The notes beneath the pieces are model-generated. The model made no database searches and had not been told where the DNA came from. It was given only the letters and a program-made list of their open reading frames with translations. The position numbers and the translations under genes are program-made. Of a stretch of DNA of 64,000 bases, positions 29,609 to 38,069 are shown piece after piece. The DNA comes from Lentzea terrae (GTDB lineage: Bacteria; Actinomycetota; Actinomycetes; Mycobacteriales; Pseudonocardiaceae): positions 359-64,358 of the forward strand of contig NZ_QFWW01000007.1 of NCBI RefSeq assembly GCF_003265345.1. Direction: 5' to 3'. Within the stretch, counting starts at the first letter, position 1. Each line of letters opens with the position of its first letter.

Positions 29609-30730
29609 CTACTTGATGCCGAGCTGGTCGCAGACGGCCTTGGTGTCGGCCACGCAGATGTCCGCGGCCTTGACGAAGCCAGCGTCCACAACGGACTTGA
29701 CCTTGTCCTTGGTGATCAGCTGCGCGGTCAGCAGGACGGACTTGACGTCGCGGTTGCCCTTGTCGTCCTTGGTCTTGCCGGTCGCGAGGGCGTCGGCACC
29801 AGCGGTGTCACCCTTGGCCAGGGCGGCGGCCAGCTTGGCGGCGGCCTCGGCCTCGTCCTTGATCGGCTTGAAGACGGTCATGTACTGGTCACCGCGGAGC
29901 ACGGCCTGCAGGCCGTCCGGGGTGGCGTCCTGACCGGTGACGGGCACCTTGCCGTTGAGGCCGACCTTCTTCAGCACCGTGATCACAGCGCCGGCGAGAC
30001 CGTCGTTCGCGGCGACGACGCCGTCGACCTTGCCGCCGTTGGAGGTCAGGATCTGCTCGAAGACCTGGCCGCCCTTCTGGTTGTCCCAGTTGTCGATCGG
30101 CTGGGACTGCACCAGCTTGAGCTTGCCGGAGTCGTACAGCGGCTTGAGGATGTTGCGCTGGCCCTGCGCGAACAGGGTGGCGTTGTTGTCCGTCGGCGCG
30201 CCCTCGATCTCGATGACGTTCGCGCCCTGCGGCTTCTCCTTCATCGCGTCCGCGAAGCCCTGGCCCTGCAGCTCGCCGACCTTCACGTTGTCGAACGACA
30301 CGTAGTAGGACGAGGAGCCACCGGTGTTCAGGCGGTCGTAGTCGATGACCTGGATGCCCTGTGCCTGCGCCTTCTTGGCGACGGAGGCACCGACCTCGCT
30401 GTTGGGCGTCGCGATGATCAGGACCTTGACGCCGGCGTTGATCATGCCGTCGGCCAGGGTGCTGAACTTCTGGACGTCGCCCTGCGCGTTCTGGATGTCA
30501 GGGCTGAGGCCTTCCTTCTCCAGAGCCGCCTTGAGCAGCGGCTTGTCGAAGCCCTCCCAGCGAGCGGAGGAGGCGGTCTCAGGAAGGATCACGCCGACCT
30601 TTGCGCCCCCGCTGTTGCCAGAGTTCGTGTTCGTGCTTCCTCCACCGGAGGACGTGTTGGCACCACATGCCGAGACCGCCAGGGCGAGGCCCGCGGTAAC
30701 GGCGATGGAAGCGAGGCTCTTGCTGCGCAT
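29609..30730 (-). CDS. xylF: Sugar ABC transporter substrate-binding lipoprotein (XylF-like)
   Basis: A 373-residue periplasmic-binding-protein-like lipoprotein: signal peptide with lipobox VSAC (Cys near residue 22), a Ser/Gly/Asn linker, and a class I (Peripla_BP_4) fold with GVILPETASSARWEGFDKP and VTGQDATPDGLQAVL. It is the first gene of the operon xylF-xylG-xylH-ROK, with a 72-base gap before the ATPase. The xylose family is the best guess; other pentoses or galactose are possible. Confidence 0.9.
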   Translation of the reverse strand: MRSKSLASIAVTAGLALAVSACGANTSSGGGSTNTNSGNSGGAKVGVILPETASSARWEGFDKPLLKAALEKEGLSPDIQNAQGDVQKFSTLADGMINAGVKVLIIATPNSEVGASVAKKAQAQGIQVIDYDRLNTGGSSSYYVSFDNVKVGELQGQGFADAMKEKPQGANVIEIEGAPTDNNATLFAQGQRNILKPLYDSGKLKLVQSQPIDNWDNQKGGQVFEQILTSNGGKVDGVVAANDGLAGAVITVLKKVGLNGKVPVTGQDATPDGLQAVLRGDQYMTVFKPIKDEAEAAAKLAAALAKGDTAGADALATGKTKDDKGNRDVKSVLLTAQLITKDKVKSVVDAGFVKAADICVADTKAVCDQLGIK

Positions 30731-30750
30731 CCGCCATCCCTTTCACTGCG

Positions 30751-30781
30751 CTGTGTCACAGAGAATGTTGTGGCGCACAAC
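30751..30781. promoter_or_regulatory. Candidate operator pair upstream of xylF
   Basis: Two perfect inverted repeats lie 21-51 bases upstream of the xylF start: CTGTG-T-CACAG at 30751-30761 and GTTGTG-GCG-CACAAC at 30767-30781. They are natural candidates for binding by the ROK repressor or a CRP-like activator. Which protein binds which site is not evident from sequence. Confidence 0.5.
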
Positions 30782-30860
30782 GTATGCCCGACATATGCGT
30801 GACCGGAACCACACTGGATCGATTAAGTAGTAACGATGCGGCAACCTTGCCGTCATTTGG

Positions 30861-31457
30861 TTACCGAGAGTTGTGAGAGCGTAACCACGGCGCTACAACA
30901 CTTGCGACCATTCGGCGCACTGCGTCGTTCTGCGGTGGTGTGTCCCGGTCCGCGAAGAGCAGATGCCCGGTGCCGATGAGCATCGGCGCGACGCCGTCCG
31001 CGTCGAGATCACCGACCCGGCCCAGGTCACGTTCGCGTTCCAGGTAGTTCTTGATCATGATCGCGGCCTCGGTCAGCACCGGAACTCCAGCCGGCCAGGC
31101 CTCCCTGAGGCGCCTGCGCAGGTCGTCGCGGAAGGTCACGAGGGCGACGATCGCGACCGCGACCGAGCCGAAGACCGCGGTGATCGCCTCCGCGAGGTTG
31201 TCGACGACGTCGCCGGTGCCCGCCGCCTCCAGCAGCGCCTTCGCCCGCGCGTCCATCTTGTCCACGCGATCGAGGACGAACTCGGCGAGGAACGCGTCGA
31301 AGTCGTCGAAGTGCCGGTGCAACACACCCTTGGCGACACCGGCCTCGGTCGTCACCGCGCGGCTGGTGAGGGCACTCGGGCCGCCCTCGACGAGGAGGCG
31401 TTCCGCCGCGTCGAACAGCTGTTCTCGCACGTCACGCAGGTGCACACCGGTGGGCAC
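30861..31457 (-). CDS. TetR-family repressor
   Basis: A 198-residue regulator with the usual N-terminal three-helix DNA-binding domain (ALTSRAVTTEAGVAKGVLHRHFDDFDAFLAEF) and an all-helical ligand domain. The chosen GTG gives VPTGVHLRDVREQL; a GTG 12 codons upstream lies inside the operator. It is divergent from a methyltransferase gene, and the gap contains two matching palindromes, so it very likely represses that gene and itself. Confidence 0.88.
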   Translation of the reverse strand: MPTGVHLRDVREQLFDAAERLLVEGGPSALTSRAVTTEAGVAKGVLHRHFDDFDAFLAEFVLDRVDKMDARAKALLEAAGTGDVVDNLAEAITAVFGSVAVAIVALVTFRDDLRRRLREAWPAGVPVLTEAAIMIKNYLERERDLGRVGDLDADGVAPMLIGTGHLLFADRDTPPQNDAVRRMVASVVAPWLRSHNSR

Positions 31458-31476
31458 GCTGGCTGCTCCTAGCTGA

Positions 31477-31513
31477 AGTGGGCACTTGCCCACTAGGGTG
31501 GGCGCATGCCCAC
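31477..31513. promoter_or_regulatory. Double TetR operator
   Basis: AGTGGGCA-CT-TGCCCACT (31477-31494) and GTGGGC-GCAT-GCCCAC (31498-31513) share the same half-sites and have centres about 20 bases apart, two turns of the helix. The second palindrome covers the ATG of the methyltransferase gene, so its transcript is probably leaderless or nearly so. Confidence 0.8.
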
Positions 31514-32324
31514 TTTAGGTCAGCAGCCAGAGCCGGAAAAGTTCGACAAGGAGCTCGGTGAGCGGCTCGCCCGCTCGTTCGGCCCGGAAGCCGCCCGCTA
31601 CGACCGCACCCGCCCGCCCTACCCGGACTCACTGGTCCAACGCATCGTCACCGCCGCCCCGGGACCGCGCGTGGCCGAGGTCGGCTGCGGCACCGGCACG
31701 CTGTCCCGCCAGCTGATCGCCGCCGGGCTGGACGTCCTCGGCATCGAGCACGACGAGCTCATGGCCGGGTTCGCCCGCGAGACGGGCGTGCCGGTGGAGG
31801 TGTCGAAGTTCGAGACCTGGGACCCGGCCGGCCGCGAGTTCGACGCCGTCGTCGCGGGCCAGTCGTGGCACTGGGTCGATCCCGAGCAGGGCCTCCGCCA
31901 GGCCGCGCGGGTGCTGCGACCCGGCGGGGTGTTCGTCGCGCTGTGGCACGTGTTCTCGACGCCGGACTCGGTCGCGCAGGCCCTCGCCGACCTCTACGAG
32001 AAGGTGGCGCCAGACACGACGTTCCGCATCGGTCACACCCGTGAGGAGTCGCTGGCCTTCTACCGGGCGGGCTGCGAACGCACCGCCGACGCGTTCGTCG
32101 GCACCGGCGAGTTCGCCTCACCGAACCAGTGGAGCGCCAGCTGGACCCAGGACTACACGACCGCCGAATACCTCGACCTGATCCTCACGATGAGCCCGCT
32201 GGCCCTGCTCACCCCCGCCCAGACCACCGAGCTCCTCGACGGCGTCGGCGCGGCGATCGACGCGCTCGGCGGCCGGTTCACCTCGAACTACGAAACGCTC
32301 GCCGTCGCCGTCACCCGCAACTGA
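31506..32324 (+). CDS. Class I SAM-dependent methyltransferase
   Basis: A 272-residue small-molecule methyltransferase: SAM motif VAEVGCGTGTLS (about 55-66), acidic residue in LGIEHDEL, and a GQSWHWVDPEQGL segment seen in UbiE-like and related enzymes. The substrate is unknown. The ATG lies inside the TetR operator and has no room for a normal ribosome-binding site. The TGA stop forms the first bases of a dispersed GATATATCGC box. Confidence 0.87.
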   Translation: MPTLGQQPEPEKFDKELGERLARSFGPEAARYDRTRPPYPDSLVQRIVTAAPGPRVAEVGCGTGTLSRQLIAAGLDVLGIEHDELMAGFARETGVPVEVSKFETWDPAGREFDAVVAGQSWHWVDPEQGLRQAARVLRPGGVFVALWHVFSTPDSVAQALADLYEKVAPDTTFRIGHTREESLAFYRAGCERTADAFVGTGEFASPNQWSASWTQDYTTAEYLDLILTMSPLALLTPAQTTELLDGVGAAIDALGGRFTSNYETLAVAVTRN

Positions 32325-32409
32325 TATATCGCATATCGCACATCAGCTGCGGCCCAGCCCGCATGCAAAAAACGTTTGCGGACGAAGTCAAAAGACTCAT
32401 TGCAAAGGT
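32317..32409. repeat. Dispersed composite repeat, copy A
   Basis: Box part: GATATATCGCATATCGC at about 32323-32339, held in the loop of a nine-base inverted repeat (32317-32325 with 32342-32350, one mismatch). Module part at 32361-32409: GCATGCAAAAAACG, then TTTGCGGACGAAGTC, then AAAAGACTCATTGC and AAAGG. It lies between a plus-strand and a minus-strand gene. The same two parts in the same order occur near 37.5 and 59.7 kb. Confidence 0.9.
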
Positions 32410-32411
32410 GC

Positions 32412-32451
32412 GCACGCGCTCTACCTGGGGTTTCTGGCTGAGAGCGCGTGC
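32412..32451. terminator. Terminator hairpin of the helicase gene
   Basis: A perfect 11-base inverted repeat GCACGCGCTCT / AGAGCGCGTGC at 32412-32422 and 32441-32451, with an 18-base loop; its right arm touches the helicase stop codon. Confidence 0.7.
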
Positions 32452-34172
32452 TACCAAGAGCGCAGCGTGGCGATGCGTTCCTCGAGCTGCTCGATGGTGG
32501 CCATCGCGGTCGGCGGCCCGCCGCAGTACTCGCGCAGCTGGTTGTGGATCTTGCCGTGGGGCTTCTTGGTGCGGTGGTGATGCATCGCGACGAGGGTGTT
32601 GAGCTCCTTGCGCAACGACGTGAGGCGCTCCTGCACGCCGACCGGACGAGCCTCTCGCACCGCCACCTCGGGCTTGGGGCGCTTGGCCGCGGAGGCCATC
32701 TGCTCCTCCTGGCGCTGCAGGAGCAGGGTGCGCACCTGGTCGGGCTCCAGCAGTCCCGGCAGGCCGAGGTACTCCTGCTCCTCCTCAGAGCCCGCGACGG
32801 TCGGGGCACCGAACGACGAGCCGTCGAAGATCACCTGGTCGAGCTCGGCCGTGGTGCCCAGGGCGGTGAAGGCGCGTTCGTCCTCGCCCGGTTCGTCCTT
32901 GGCCTGGTTCGCCGCGGCCATCAGCTCGTCGTCCCAGCCGTCCTTCTCGCGGTGCGGCTTGCCGAGGACGTGGTCGCGCTCCGCCTCCAGCTCGGACGCG
33001 AGCTGCAGCAGCACCGGCACCGAGGGCAGGAACACCGTGGCGGTCTCGCCGGGCTTCCGGTTGCGCACGAAGCGGCCGACGGCCTGGGCGAAGAACAACG
33101 GGGTCGACGACGACGTGGCGTACACGCCGACCGCGAGCCGCGGCACGTCGACGCCTTCGGACACCATGCGGACGGCGATCATCCAGCGTTCGTTCGTCGC
33201 GGAGAACTCCGCGATCTTGCCGGACGCCTTCGGGTCGTCGGAGAGCACGAGCGTGGGGATCTGGCCCGTGACGCGCTGCAGCACCTGTGCGTAGGCCTTC
33301 GCCACGGTCTGGTCGGTGGCGATCACCAGGCCACCCGCGTCCGGCAGGCCGTTCTCCCGCTTCTGGGTGAGCCTCTGGTCGGCGGCGCGCAGCACGGACG
33401 CCATCCAGTCGCCGGCCGGGTCCAGCGCCGTGCGCCACGCCCGCGCGGTCTGCTCCTGGGTCAGCGGTTCGCCCAGGCGTGCGGTGTACTCCTCGCCCGC
33501 GCTGGTCCGCCACGACGCCTCACCGGAGTAGGCCAGGAACAGCACGGGCCGGACGACGCCGTCGCGCAGCGCGTCGGCGTAGCCGTAGGTGTGGTCGGCC
33601 TTTGACGTCTTGAAGCCGCCGTTGCTCTCCTCGTACTGGACGAACGGGATCGGCGAGTCGTCCGAGCGGAACGGCGTACCGGTGAGGCAGAGACGGCGGG
33701 TGGCGGGCGTGAACGCCTCACGGATCGCGTCACCCCACGACTTGGCGTCGCCGCCGTGGTGCACCTCGTCGAGCAGCACCAGCGTCTTGCGGTTCTCCGT
33801 GCGCACGCGGTGCAGCGTCGGATGTGCCGCGACCTGTGCGTACGTCACGGCCACACCGTGGTAGTCGCGGGAGGTCATCGCGTTGGTGTTGCGGAAGTTC
33901 GAGTCGATGTGGATGCCCTGCTCGGCGGCGGCCTTCGCCCACTGGTGCTTGAGGTGCTCGGTGGGCGTGACGATCGTGACGGCCTCGATCGTCCGGTCGG
34001 CCAGCAGCTCGGCGGCGACGCGCAGTCCGAAGGTCGTCTTACCCGCGCCCGGAGTCGCGACGGCGAGGAAGTCCTGCGGCTTGGCGGCCAGGTACTTGGT
34101 CAGCGCGCGGCGCTGCCATGCCCGCAGCGGTCGCATTGCTGCTGTCGCTGTCACAGACGTGTTTCTCCTCAT
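32451..34172 (-). CDS. DEAD/DEAH-box superfamily 2 helicase
   Basis: A 573-residue SF2 helicase: Q-like entry RPLRAWQRRAL, Walker A TPGAGKTT (about 40-47), Walker B LLDEVHH, motif III LTGTPF, and motif VI QAVGRFVRNRKPGE. The C-terminal third is charged and probably helical. No nuclease or restriction domain is fused, and no methyltransferase of a restriction system is adjacent, so a housekeeping nucleic-acid remodelling role is likelier. This family often lies near sigB and yihY in actinobacteria. Confidence 0.9.
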   Translation of the reverse strand: MRRNTSVTATAAMRPLRAWQRRALTKYLAAKPQDFLAVATPGAGKTTFGLRVAAELLADRTIEAVTIVTPTEHLKHQWAKAAAEQGIHIDSNFRNTNAMTSRDYHGVAVTYAQVAAHPTLHRVRTENRKTLVLLDEVHHGGDAKSWGDAIREAFTPATRRLCLTGTPFRSDDSPIPFVQYEESNGGFKTSKADHTYGYADALRDGVVRPVLFLAYSGEASWRTSAGEEYTARLGEPLTQEQTARAWRTALDPAGDWMASVLRAADQRLTQKRENGLPDAGGLVIATDQTVAKAYAQVLQRVTGQIPTLVLSDDPKASGKIAEFSATNERWMIAVRMVSEGVDVPRLAVGVYATSSSTPLFFAQAVGRFVRNRKPGETATVFLPSVPVLLQLASELEAERDHVLGKPHREKDGWDDELMAAANQAKDEPGEDERAFTALGTTAELDQVIFDGSSFGAPTVAGSEEEQEYLGLPGLLEPDQVRTLLLQRQEEQMASAAKRPKPEVAVREARPVGVQERLTSLRKELNTLVAMHHHRTKKPHGKIHNQLREYCGGPPTAMATIEQLEERIATLRSW

Positions 34173-34303
34173 TTGTGCAGGTCAGACATGGCTTTGACAC
34201 ACAACAGCCCTCAGGCAGGCCGGCGCCGAGGGCACTGCGACTCTACCTGTTCCGGGCGCCGATGCCGCGAAACGTGGCGGTATGCACCATGCTTGTCACT
34301 GCG
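34173..34303. promoter_or_regulatory. Divergent promoter region, helicase / YihY
   Basis: About 130 bases between divergent starts. The exact start of the YihY gene is uncertain, as in-frame ATG codons at 34289 and 34304 both lack a convincing ribosome-binding site. Confidence 0.35.
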
Positions 34304-35392
34304 ATGGGTGCGCCTACCGACAACGACGCGAGCAGGTCCGGCCGAAAGGGGCCGCTGCGGCTACTCGCGCGCACGCTGTCGAAAGCGTGGGAAGGCAACA
34401 TCTTCTCAGAAGCCGCCGAGGCGGCGTTCTGGCAGACGCTGTCGTTCCCGCCACTTCTGCTCGGTGTGCTGGGCGCGATGGGCTATCTCGGCGACTGGTT
34501 CGGCGACGAGGTGGTGAAGGCCGTCCAGGAGAAGATCATCGGGTTCACCCGGACGATCTTCAGCGCGGACGTGGTCAACGACGTGATCGAGCCCACGGTC
34601 GCGGAGATCCTCACCACCGGCAAGGGCGAGATCGTCTCCGTCGGCTTCCTGATCTCTCTGTGGGCGGGTTCATCGGCCATGTCGTCGTTCGTCGACGCGA
34701 TCACGGTCGCGCACGGCCAGTACGGCGTCCGCAACGAGTTGTGGCAGCGGATCTTCGCCTTGCTGCTCTACCTGGTGTCGCTGGTGGCGCTGGTGATCGG
34801 ACTGCCGGTGCTGGCGCTCGGCCCGGACATCCTGCCGCAGTTGTTCCCGACATCGTGGCGGCCGTTCATCGAGACGTGGGTCGGCCGGTTCTACTACCCC
34901 GGTATCGCGCTGCTGCTAGTGCTGTCGCTGTCGATGCTCTACAAGGTCGCGCTGCCGCGGAGACTGCCGTACCACCGCGTGCTGCCGGGAGCGATCCTCG
35001 CGATGGCCGTGTTCGTCCTGTCGTCCATCGGCCTGCGCCTGTACATCCAGTGGATCACCACCACCGGCTACACGTACGGCGCGCTCGCGACCCCGATCGC
35101 GTTCCTGCTCTTCGTGTTCGTCATCGGCCTCGCGATCACCATCGGCGCGTACTTCAACAGCGCCATCCAGGAAATGTGGCCAGCCCGCATGACCCGCCGC
35201 CAGCGCCGCCGGTGGCGCCGACTGGAGATGGAGCGCGCGGCGTCCCGCATCCGCGAGGAGAACGCGCAGCCCGAACAGGAGGCCAACAGCACCGAGTATT
35301 CGGCCCCGTCGCCCGCCGACACGCAGCTGACCGCACCGCTCCAGATCCAGCAGCAGCGCCAGCACTCGGAAGAGGAGAAACAGCGGGGGTAG
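34304..35392 (+). CDS. YihY/BrkB-family membrane protein
   Basis: A protein of about 362 residues with six membrane helices (between about residues 35 and 300) and family landmarks AAFWQTLSFPPLLLG, GYTYGALATPIAFLLF. The C-terminus is a long charged, then Gln-rich, cytosolic tail (LQIQQQRQHSEEEKQR). Once called ribonuclease BN, the family is now regarded as a transporter-like protein of unknown role. The mycobacterial counterpart by position is Rv2707. The start is ambiguous; 34289 is the alternative. Confidence 0.82.
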   Translation: MGAPTDNDASRSGRKGPLRLLARTLSKAWEGNIFSEAAEAAFWQTLSFPPLLLGVLGAMGYLGDWFGDEVVKAVQEKIIGFTRTIFSADVVNDVIEPTVAEILTTGKGEIVSVGFLISLWAGSSAMSSFVDAITVAHGQYGVRNELWQRIFALLLYLVSLVALVIGLPVLALGPDILPQLFPTSWRPFIETWVGRFYYPGIALLLVLSLSMLYKVALPRRLPYHRVLPGAILAMAVFVLSSIGLRLYIQWITTTGYTYGALATPIAFLLFVFVIGLAITIGAYFNSAIQEMWPARMTRRQRRRWRRLEMERAASRIREENAQPEQEANSTEYSAPSPADTQLTAPLQIQQQRQHSEEEKQRG

Positions 35393-35416
35393 CCGGAGCC
35401 ACCCCCGGCGTCGTGG

Positions 35417-35665
35417 TTACTCGCCGCCGCTGTCCGGCAGGTTGTCGTAGATCTTCTTGCACTCCGGGCACACCGGCGAACCAGGCTTCGGCGACTTCGT
35501 CACCGGGAAGACCTCGCCGCACAGCGCGACCACGTGCGTTCCCATCACGGCGCTCTCGGCGATCTTCGCCTTGCGCACGTAGTGGAACATCTTCGGGGCG
35601 TCGTCCCCGGTGTGGTCGGTGCCTTCCGGCCGTACGTCGACCTCGGGGAGAGTCTGGGTGCTCAC
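35417..35665 (-). CDS. DUF3039 zinc-binding protein
   Basis: An 82-residue protein conserved in actinobacteria (Rv2708c) with KMFHYVRKAKIAESAVMGTHVVALCGE and a C-terminal CPEC pair; the His and three Cys could bind zinc. Function is unknown. I start at the GTG of VSTQTLPEV; the frame is open upstream but overlaps the divergent psuG. It is convergent with the yihY gene. Confidence 0.88.
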   Translation of the reverse strand: MSTQTLPEVDVRPEGTDHTGDDAPKMFHYVRKAKIAESAVMGTHVVALCGEVFPVTKSPKPGSPVCPECKKIYDNLPDSGGE

Positions 35666-35696
35666 GCGCCCAGGGTACCTGGGATGATGTCCCCTC

Positions 35697-36587
35697 GTGA
35701 CCACGCTGCACATCGCCGAGGAAGTTGCCACCGCACTGGCCGAGAACCGGCCCGTCGTCGCTCTCGAGAGCACCATCCTGTCCCACGGGCTGCCCGCACC
35801 GCGCAATCTCGCCGTCGGCGCACGCCTGGAAAAGGTCGTCCGGGAAGCCGGAGCCGTCCCCGCGACGATCGCCGTGCTCGACGGTGTACCGCACATCGGC
35901 CTGACCTCGTCCGAGCTCGACCGCGTCTGCACCGCCGGTGACCTGCTCAAGCTGTCGTTGCGCGACCTCGGCGCCGCCTACGCGCTCGGCCGCACCGGCG
36001 CGACGACCGTGGCCTCGACCACGGCCCTGGCGCACCAGGCCGGAATCCGCGTCTTCGGCACCGGCGGCCTCGGCGGCGTGCACCGCGGCGCGCGCGAGAC
36101 GTGGGACGTGTCGGCCGACCTCGACGTGGTGGCGACGACGCCGGTCATGATCGTCAGCTCCGGCGTGAAGTCGATCCTGGACATGGGCGCGACCCTGGAG
36201 GTCCTGGAGACCCGCTCGGTGCCGGTCATCGGGTACCAGACCTCCCGCTTCCCCGCCTTCTACCGCCGCGAGTCGGAGTTCGAGGTGCCGTGGCGCGTCG
36301 AGAACCCCGCCGAGGCCGCCGCAGTGTTCGCCGCGGGCGGCCGCGGCATGCTCCTGGTGAACCCGATCCCCGCCGACTTCGAGATGGACGCGGAGCTGCA
36401 CGACCGCCTCCTCGCCGAGGGCCTGCAGAAGCTGGTCGACCAGGACGTGCGCGGCAAGGACGTCTCGCCCGTGCTGCTGGAGCACTTCCACACCGCGAGC
36501 AAGGGCGTGAGCCTCGACGCCAACGAGGCGCTCGTCGTCAACAACGTCTCCGTCGCCGCAGCCGTCGCTGTAGAGCTGTTCCAGTGA
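35697..36587 (+). CDS. psuG: Pseudouridine-5'-phosphate glycosidase
   Basis: Cleaves pseudouridine 5'-phosphate to uracil and ribose 5-phosphate. The 296-residue sequence has the diagnostic ESTILSHGLP, TVASTTALAHQAGI, FGTGGLGGVHRGA and the catalytic Lys region VSSGVKSILD, plus NPIPADFEMD. The GTG start leaves 31 bases to the divergent DUF3039 gene. The stop overlaps the kinase start (GTGA), coupling both steps of pseudouridine breakdown. Confidence 0.96.
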   Translation: MTTLHIAEEVATALAENRPVVALESTILSHGLPAPRNLAVGARLEKVVREAGAVPATIAVLDGVPHIGLTSSELDRVCTAGDLLKLSLRDLGAAYALGRTGATTVASTTALAHQAGIRVFGTGGLGGVHRGARETWDVSADLDVVATTPVMIVSSGVKSILDMGATLEVLETRSVPVIGYQTSRFPAFYRRESEFEVPWRVENPAEAAAVFAAGGRGMLLVNPIPADFEMDAELHDRLLAEGLQKLVDQDVRGKDVSPVLLEHFHTASKGVSLDANEALVVNNVSVAAAVAVELFQ

Positions 36588-37462
36588 GGCCGGTAGTCGT
36601 GGTGGGCGATGCCGGCCTGGACGTGGTCGCCCGCCACTCCGGCCCCATCGCCCACGGCGGTGACGTCCGCGCCAAGGTGACCATCGAACCCGGCGGCGCG
36701 GGCGCCAACACGGCCGTGTGGCTGGCCGCGTGCGGCGCCTCCCCCGTGCTGGTCGCGCGCGTCGGCGCCGACTCGGCGGGCCGCCAGGTCCACGCCGAGC
36801 TCACCTCCGCCGGCGTCCAGTGCGCCTTCGCCGTCGACCCGGACCTCGCCACCTGCTGCGTGGTCGTGCTGGTCGACGACGACGGCCAGCGCTCGATGCT
36901 CCCCGACCGCGGCGCCAACGCCCGCTTCTCCCCCGCCGACCTGGACCCCGGCCTGCTCGCCGCCCCGAACGGCCACCTGCACCTGTCCGGCTACGTCCTG
37001 CTCGACGCCACCTCGCGCCCCGCCGGCCTGGCGGCTTTGGCCGCCGCCCGTGCCGCCGGTTGGACGACGTCGGTCGACCCGCAGGCGGCGGTGCTGATCC
37101 ACTCCGCCGAGGCGTTCCTGGAGGACGTCCGCGGCGTCGACATCCTCATGCCGAACGCCGACGAGCTCCTGGCGCTCACCGGCTCAGCCGAGCCCGCCTC
37201 GGCCAAGAGCCTCCTGCCGCACGTCGGCGCGGTGGTCGTGACCACGGGCCCGGACGGCGCGTCGTGGGTCGACGCCGACGAGCTGATCTCAGTCCCCGCT
37301 GAAGCCACTGAGTGCGTCGACTCAACCGGTGCGGGCGACGCCTTCGACGCCGGCTTCCTGGCGGCCTGGCTGTCCGGCGCCTCGAAGCGCGACGCCCTCC
37401 TCGGCGGCGTCCGCGCGGGCTCCCGCGCCGTCAGCCTCGTGGGCGCCCAACCTCCGCGCTAG
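36584..37462 (+). CDS. psuK: PfkB-family kinase, probable pseudouridine kinase
   Basis: A 292-residue ribokinase-fold enzyme with IEPGGAGANTAVWLA near the start and the PfkB signature DSTGAGDAFDAGFLAAW near residue 245, including the catalytic Asp. Its GTGA overlap with psuG supports the assignment as the pseudouridine kinase that makes the PsuG substrate. A more general nucleoside or sugar kinase cannot be excluded. Codon use in the 3' part is strongly C-ending. Confidence 0.88.
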   Translation: MRPVVVVGDAGLDVVARHSGPIAHGGDVRAKVTIEPGGAGANTAVWLAACGASPVLVARVGADSAGRQVHAELTSAGVQCAFAVDPDLATCCVVVLVDDDGQRSMLPDRGANARFSPADLDPGLLAAPNGHLHLSGYVLLDATSRPAGLAALAAARAAGWTTSVDPQAAVLIHSAEAFLEDVRGVDILMPNADELLALTGSAEPASAKSLLPHVGAVVVTTGPDGASWVDADELISVPAEATECVDSTGAGDAFDAGFLAAWLSGASKRDALLGGVRAGSRAVSLVGAQPPR

Positions 37463-37471
37463 CCCCCGTCA

Positions 37472-37616
37472 CCGATATATCAGTTGCGCTGTCCCACCCC
37501 GGCGCATGCAAAAACGTTTGCGGACGAAGTCAAAAGACTCGTTGCAAAGGTCGACAGGCGCGTTGGCCTTGGCAACGACTCTTTGGACTTCGTCCGCAAA
37601 AGACTCATTGCTAAGG
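37472..37616. repeat. Dispersed composite repeat, copy B (double module)
   Basis: Box CCGATATATCAG at 37472-37483; first module 37504-37550 with AAAAACG then TTTGCGGACGAAGTC and AAAAGACTCGTTGC; second module 37572-37616 containing the same centre in reverse (GACTTCGTCCGCAAA). The two centres form an inverted pair about 60 bases apart that could fold into a long hairpin. It lies between the convergent psuK and DUF3099 genes. Confidence 0.9.
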
Positions 37617-37662
37617 GACGGGTGGCGTTCGACGGCGGATGGTTCGTGCGGGAACGGGCGAA

Positions 37663-37977
37663 CTAACCGTCGATGATGGTGGTGCTCTTGGGTGCGATGG
37701 CGCGGCGCTCGGCCTCGTAGCGGCTGGCCTTCTCGGCCTTGCGCGGCGGGCGGTCGTTGGCGATCAGCACGGCCATCCAGGGCAGCGGTACGGAGAGCAC
37801 GATGAAGAAGAGCGCGAGCCACCAGGTCTGAGCGAACAGCGCCGCGAGGATGAGGCACGGGAAGCGCAGGCTCATCATGATCGCGTACTTGCGGCGGCGG
37901 GCGGCGTGCTGTTCCTCGTAGGACGGGGCCGCCTCGGTGATCAACACCGGGGTGTCGTTCCGGTCGGGACTGCTCAC
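37663..37977 (-). CDS. DUF3099 membrane protein
   Basis: A 104-residue protein with two membrane helices (about residues 33-70) in a layout typical of the actinobacterial DUF3099 family: N-terminal ITEAAPSYEEQHAARRRKY and a basic tail after the second helix (NDRPPRKAEKAS). Function is unknown. It is divergent from the PucR gene with a 92-base gap. Confidence 0.86.
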   Translation of the reverse strand: MSSPDRNDTPVLITEAAPSYEEQHAARRRKYAIMMSLRFPCLILAALFAQTWWLALFFIVLSVPLPWMAVLIANDRPPRKAEKASRYEAERRAIAPKSTTIIDG

Positions 37978-38069
37978 GACACCACCCTCTTAACTCTTTC
38001 TGGCTACGCTCCCATGGTCCCACGTCCGAGTGACGGTCGGGACACCCGGTCGGCGGTTAACATCCGCGA

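Noticed and set aside
32451-34172. Part of a restriction or phage-defence system
   Set aside because: The helicase has no nuclease domain and no methyltransferase of a restriction system beside it; its neighbours are housekeeping genes.
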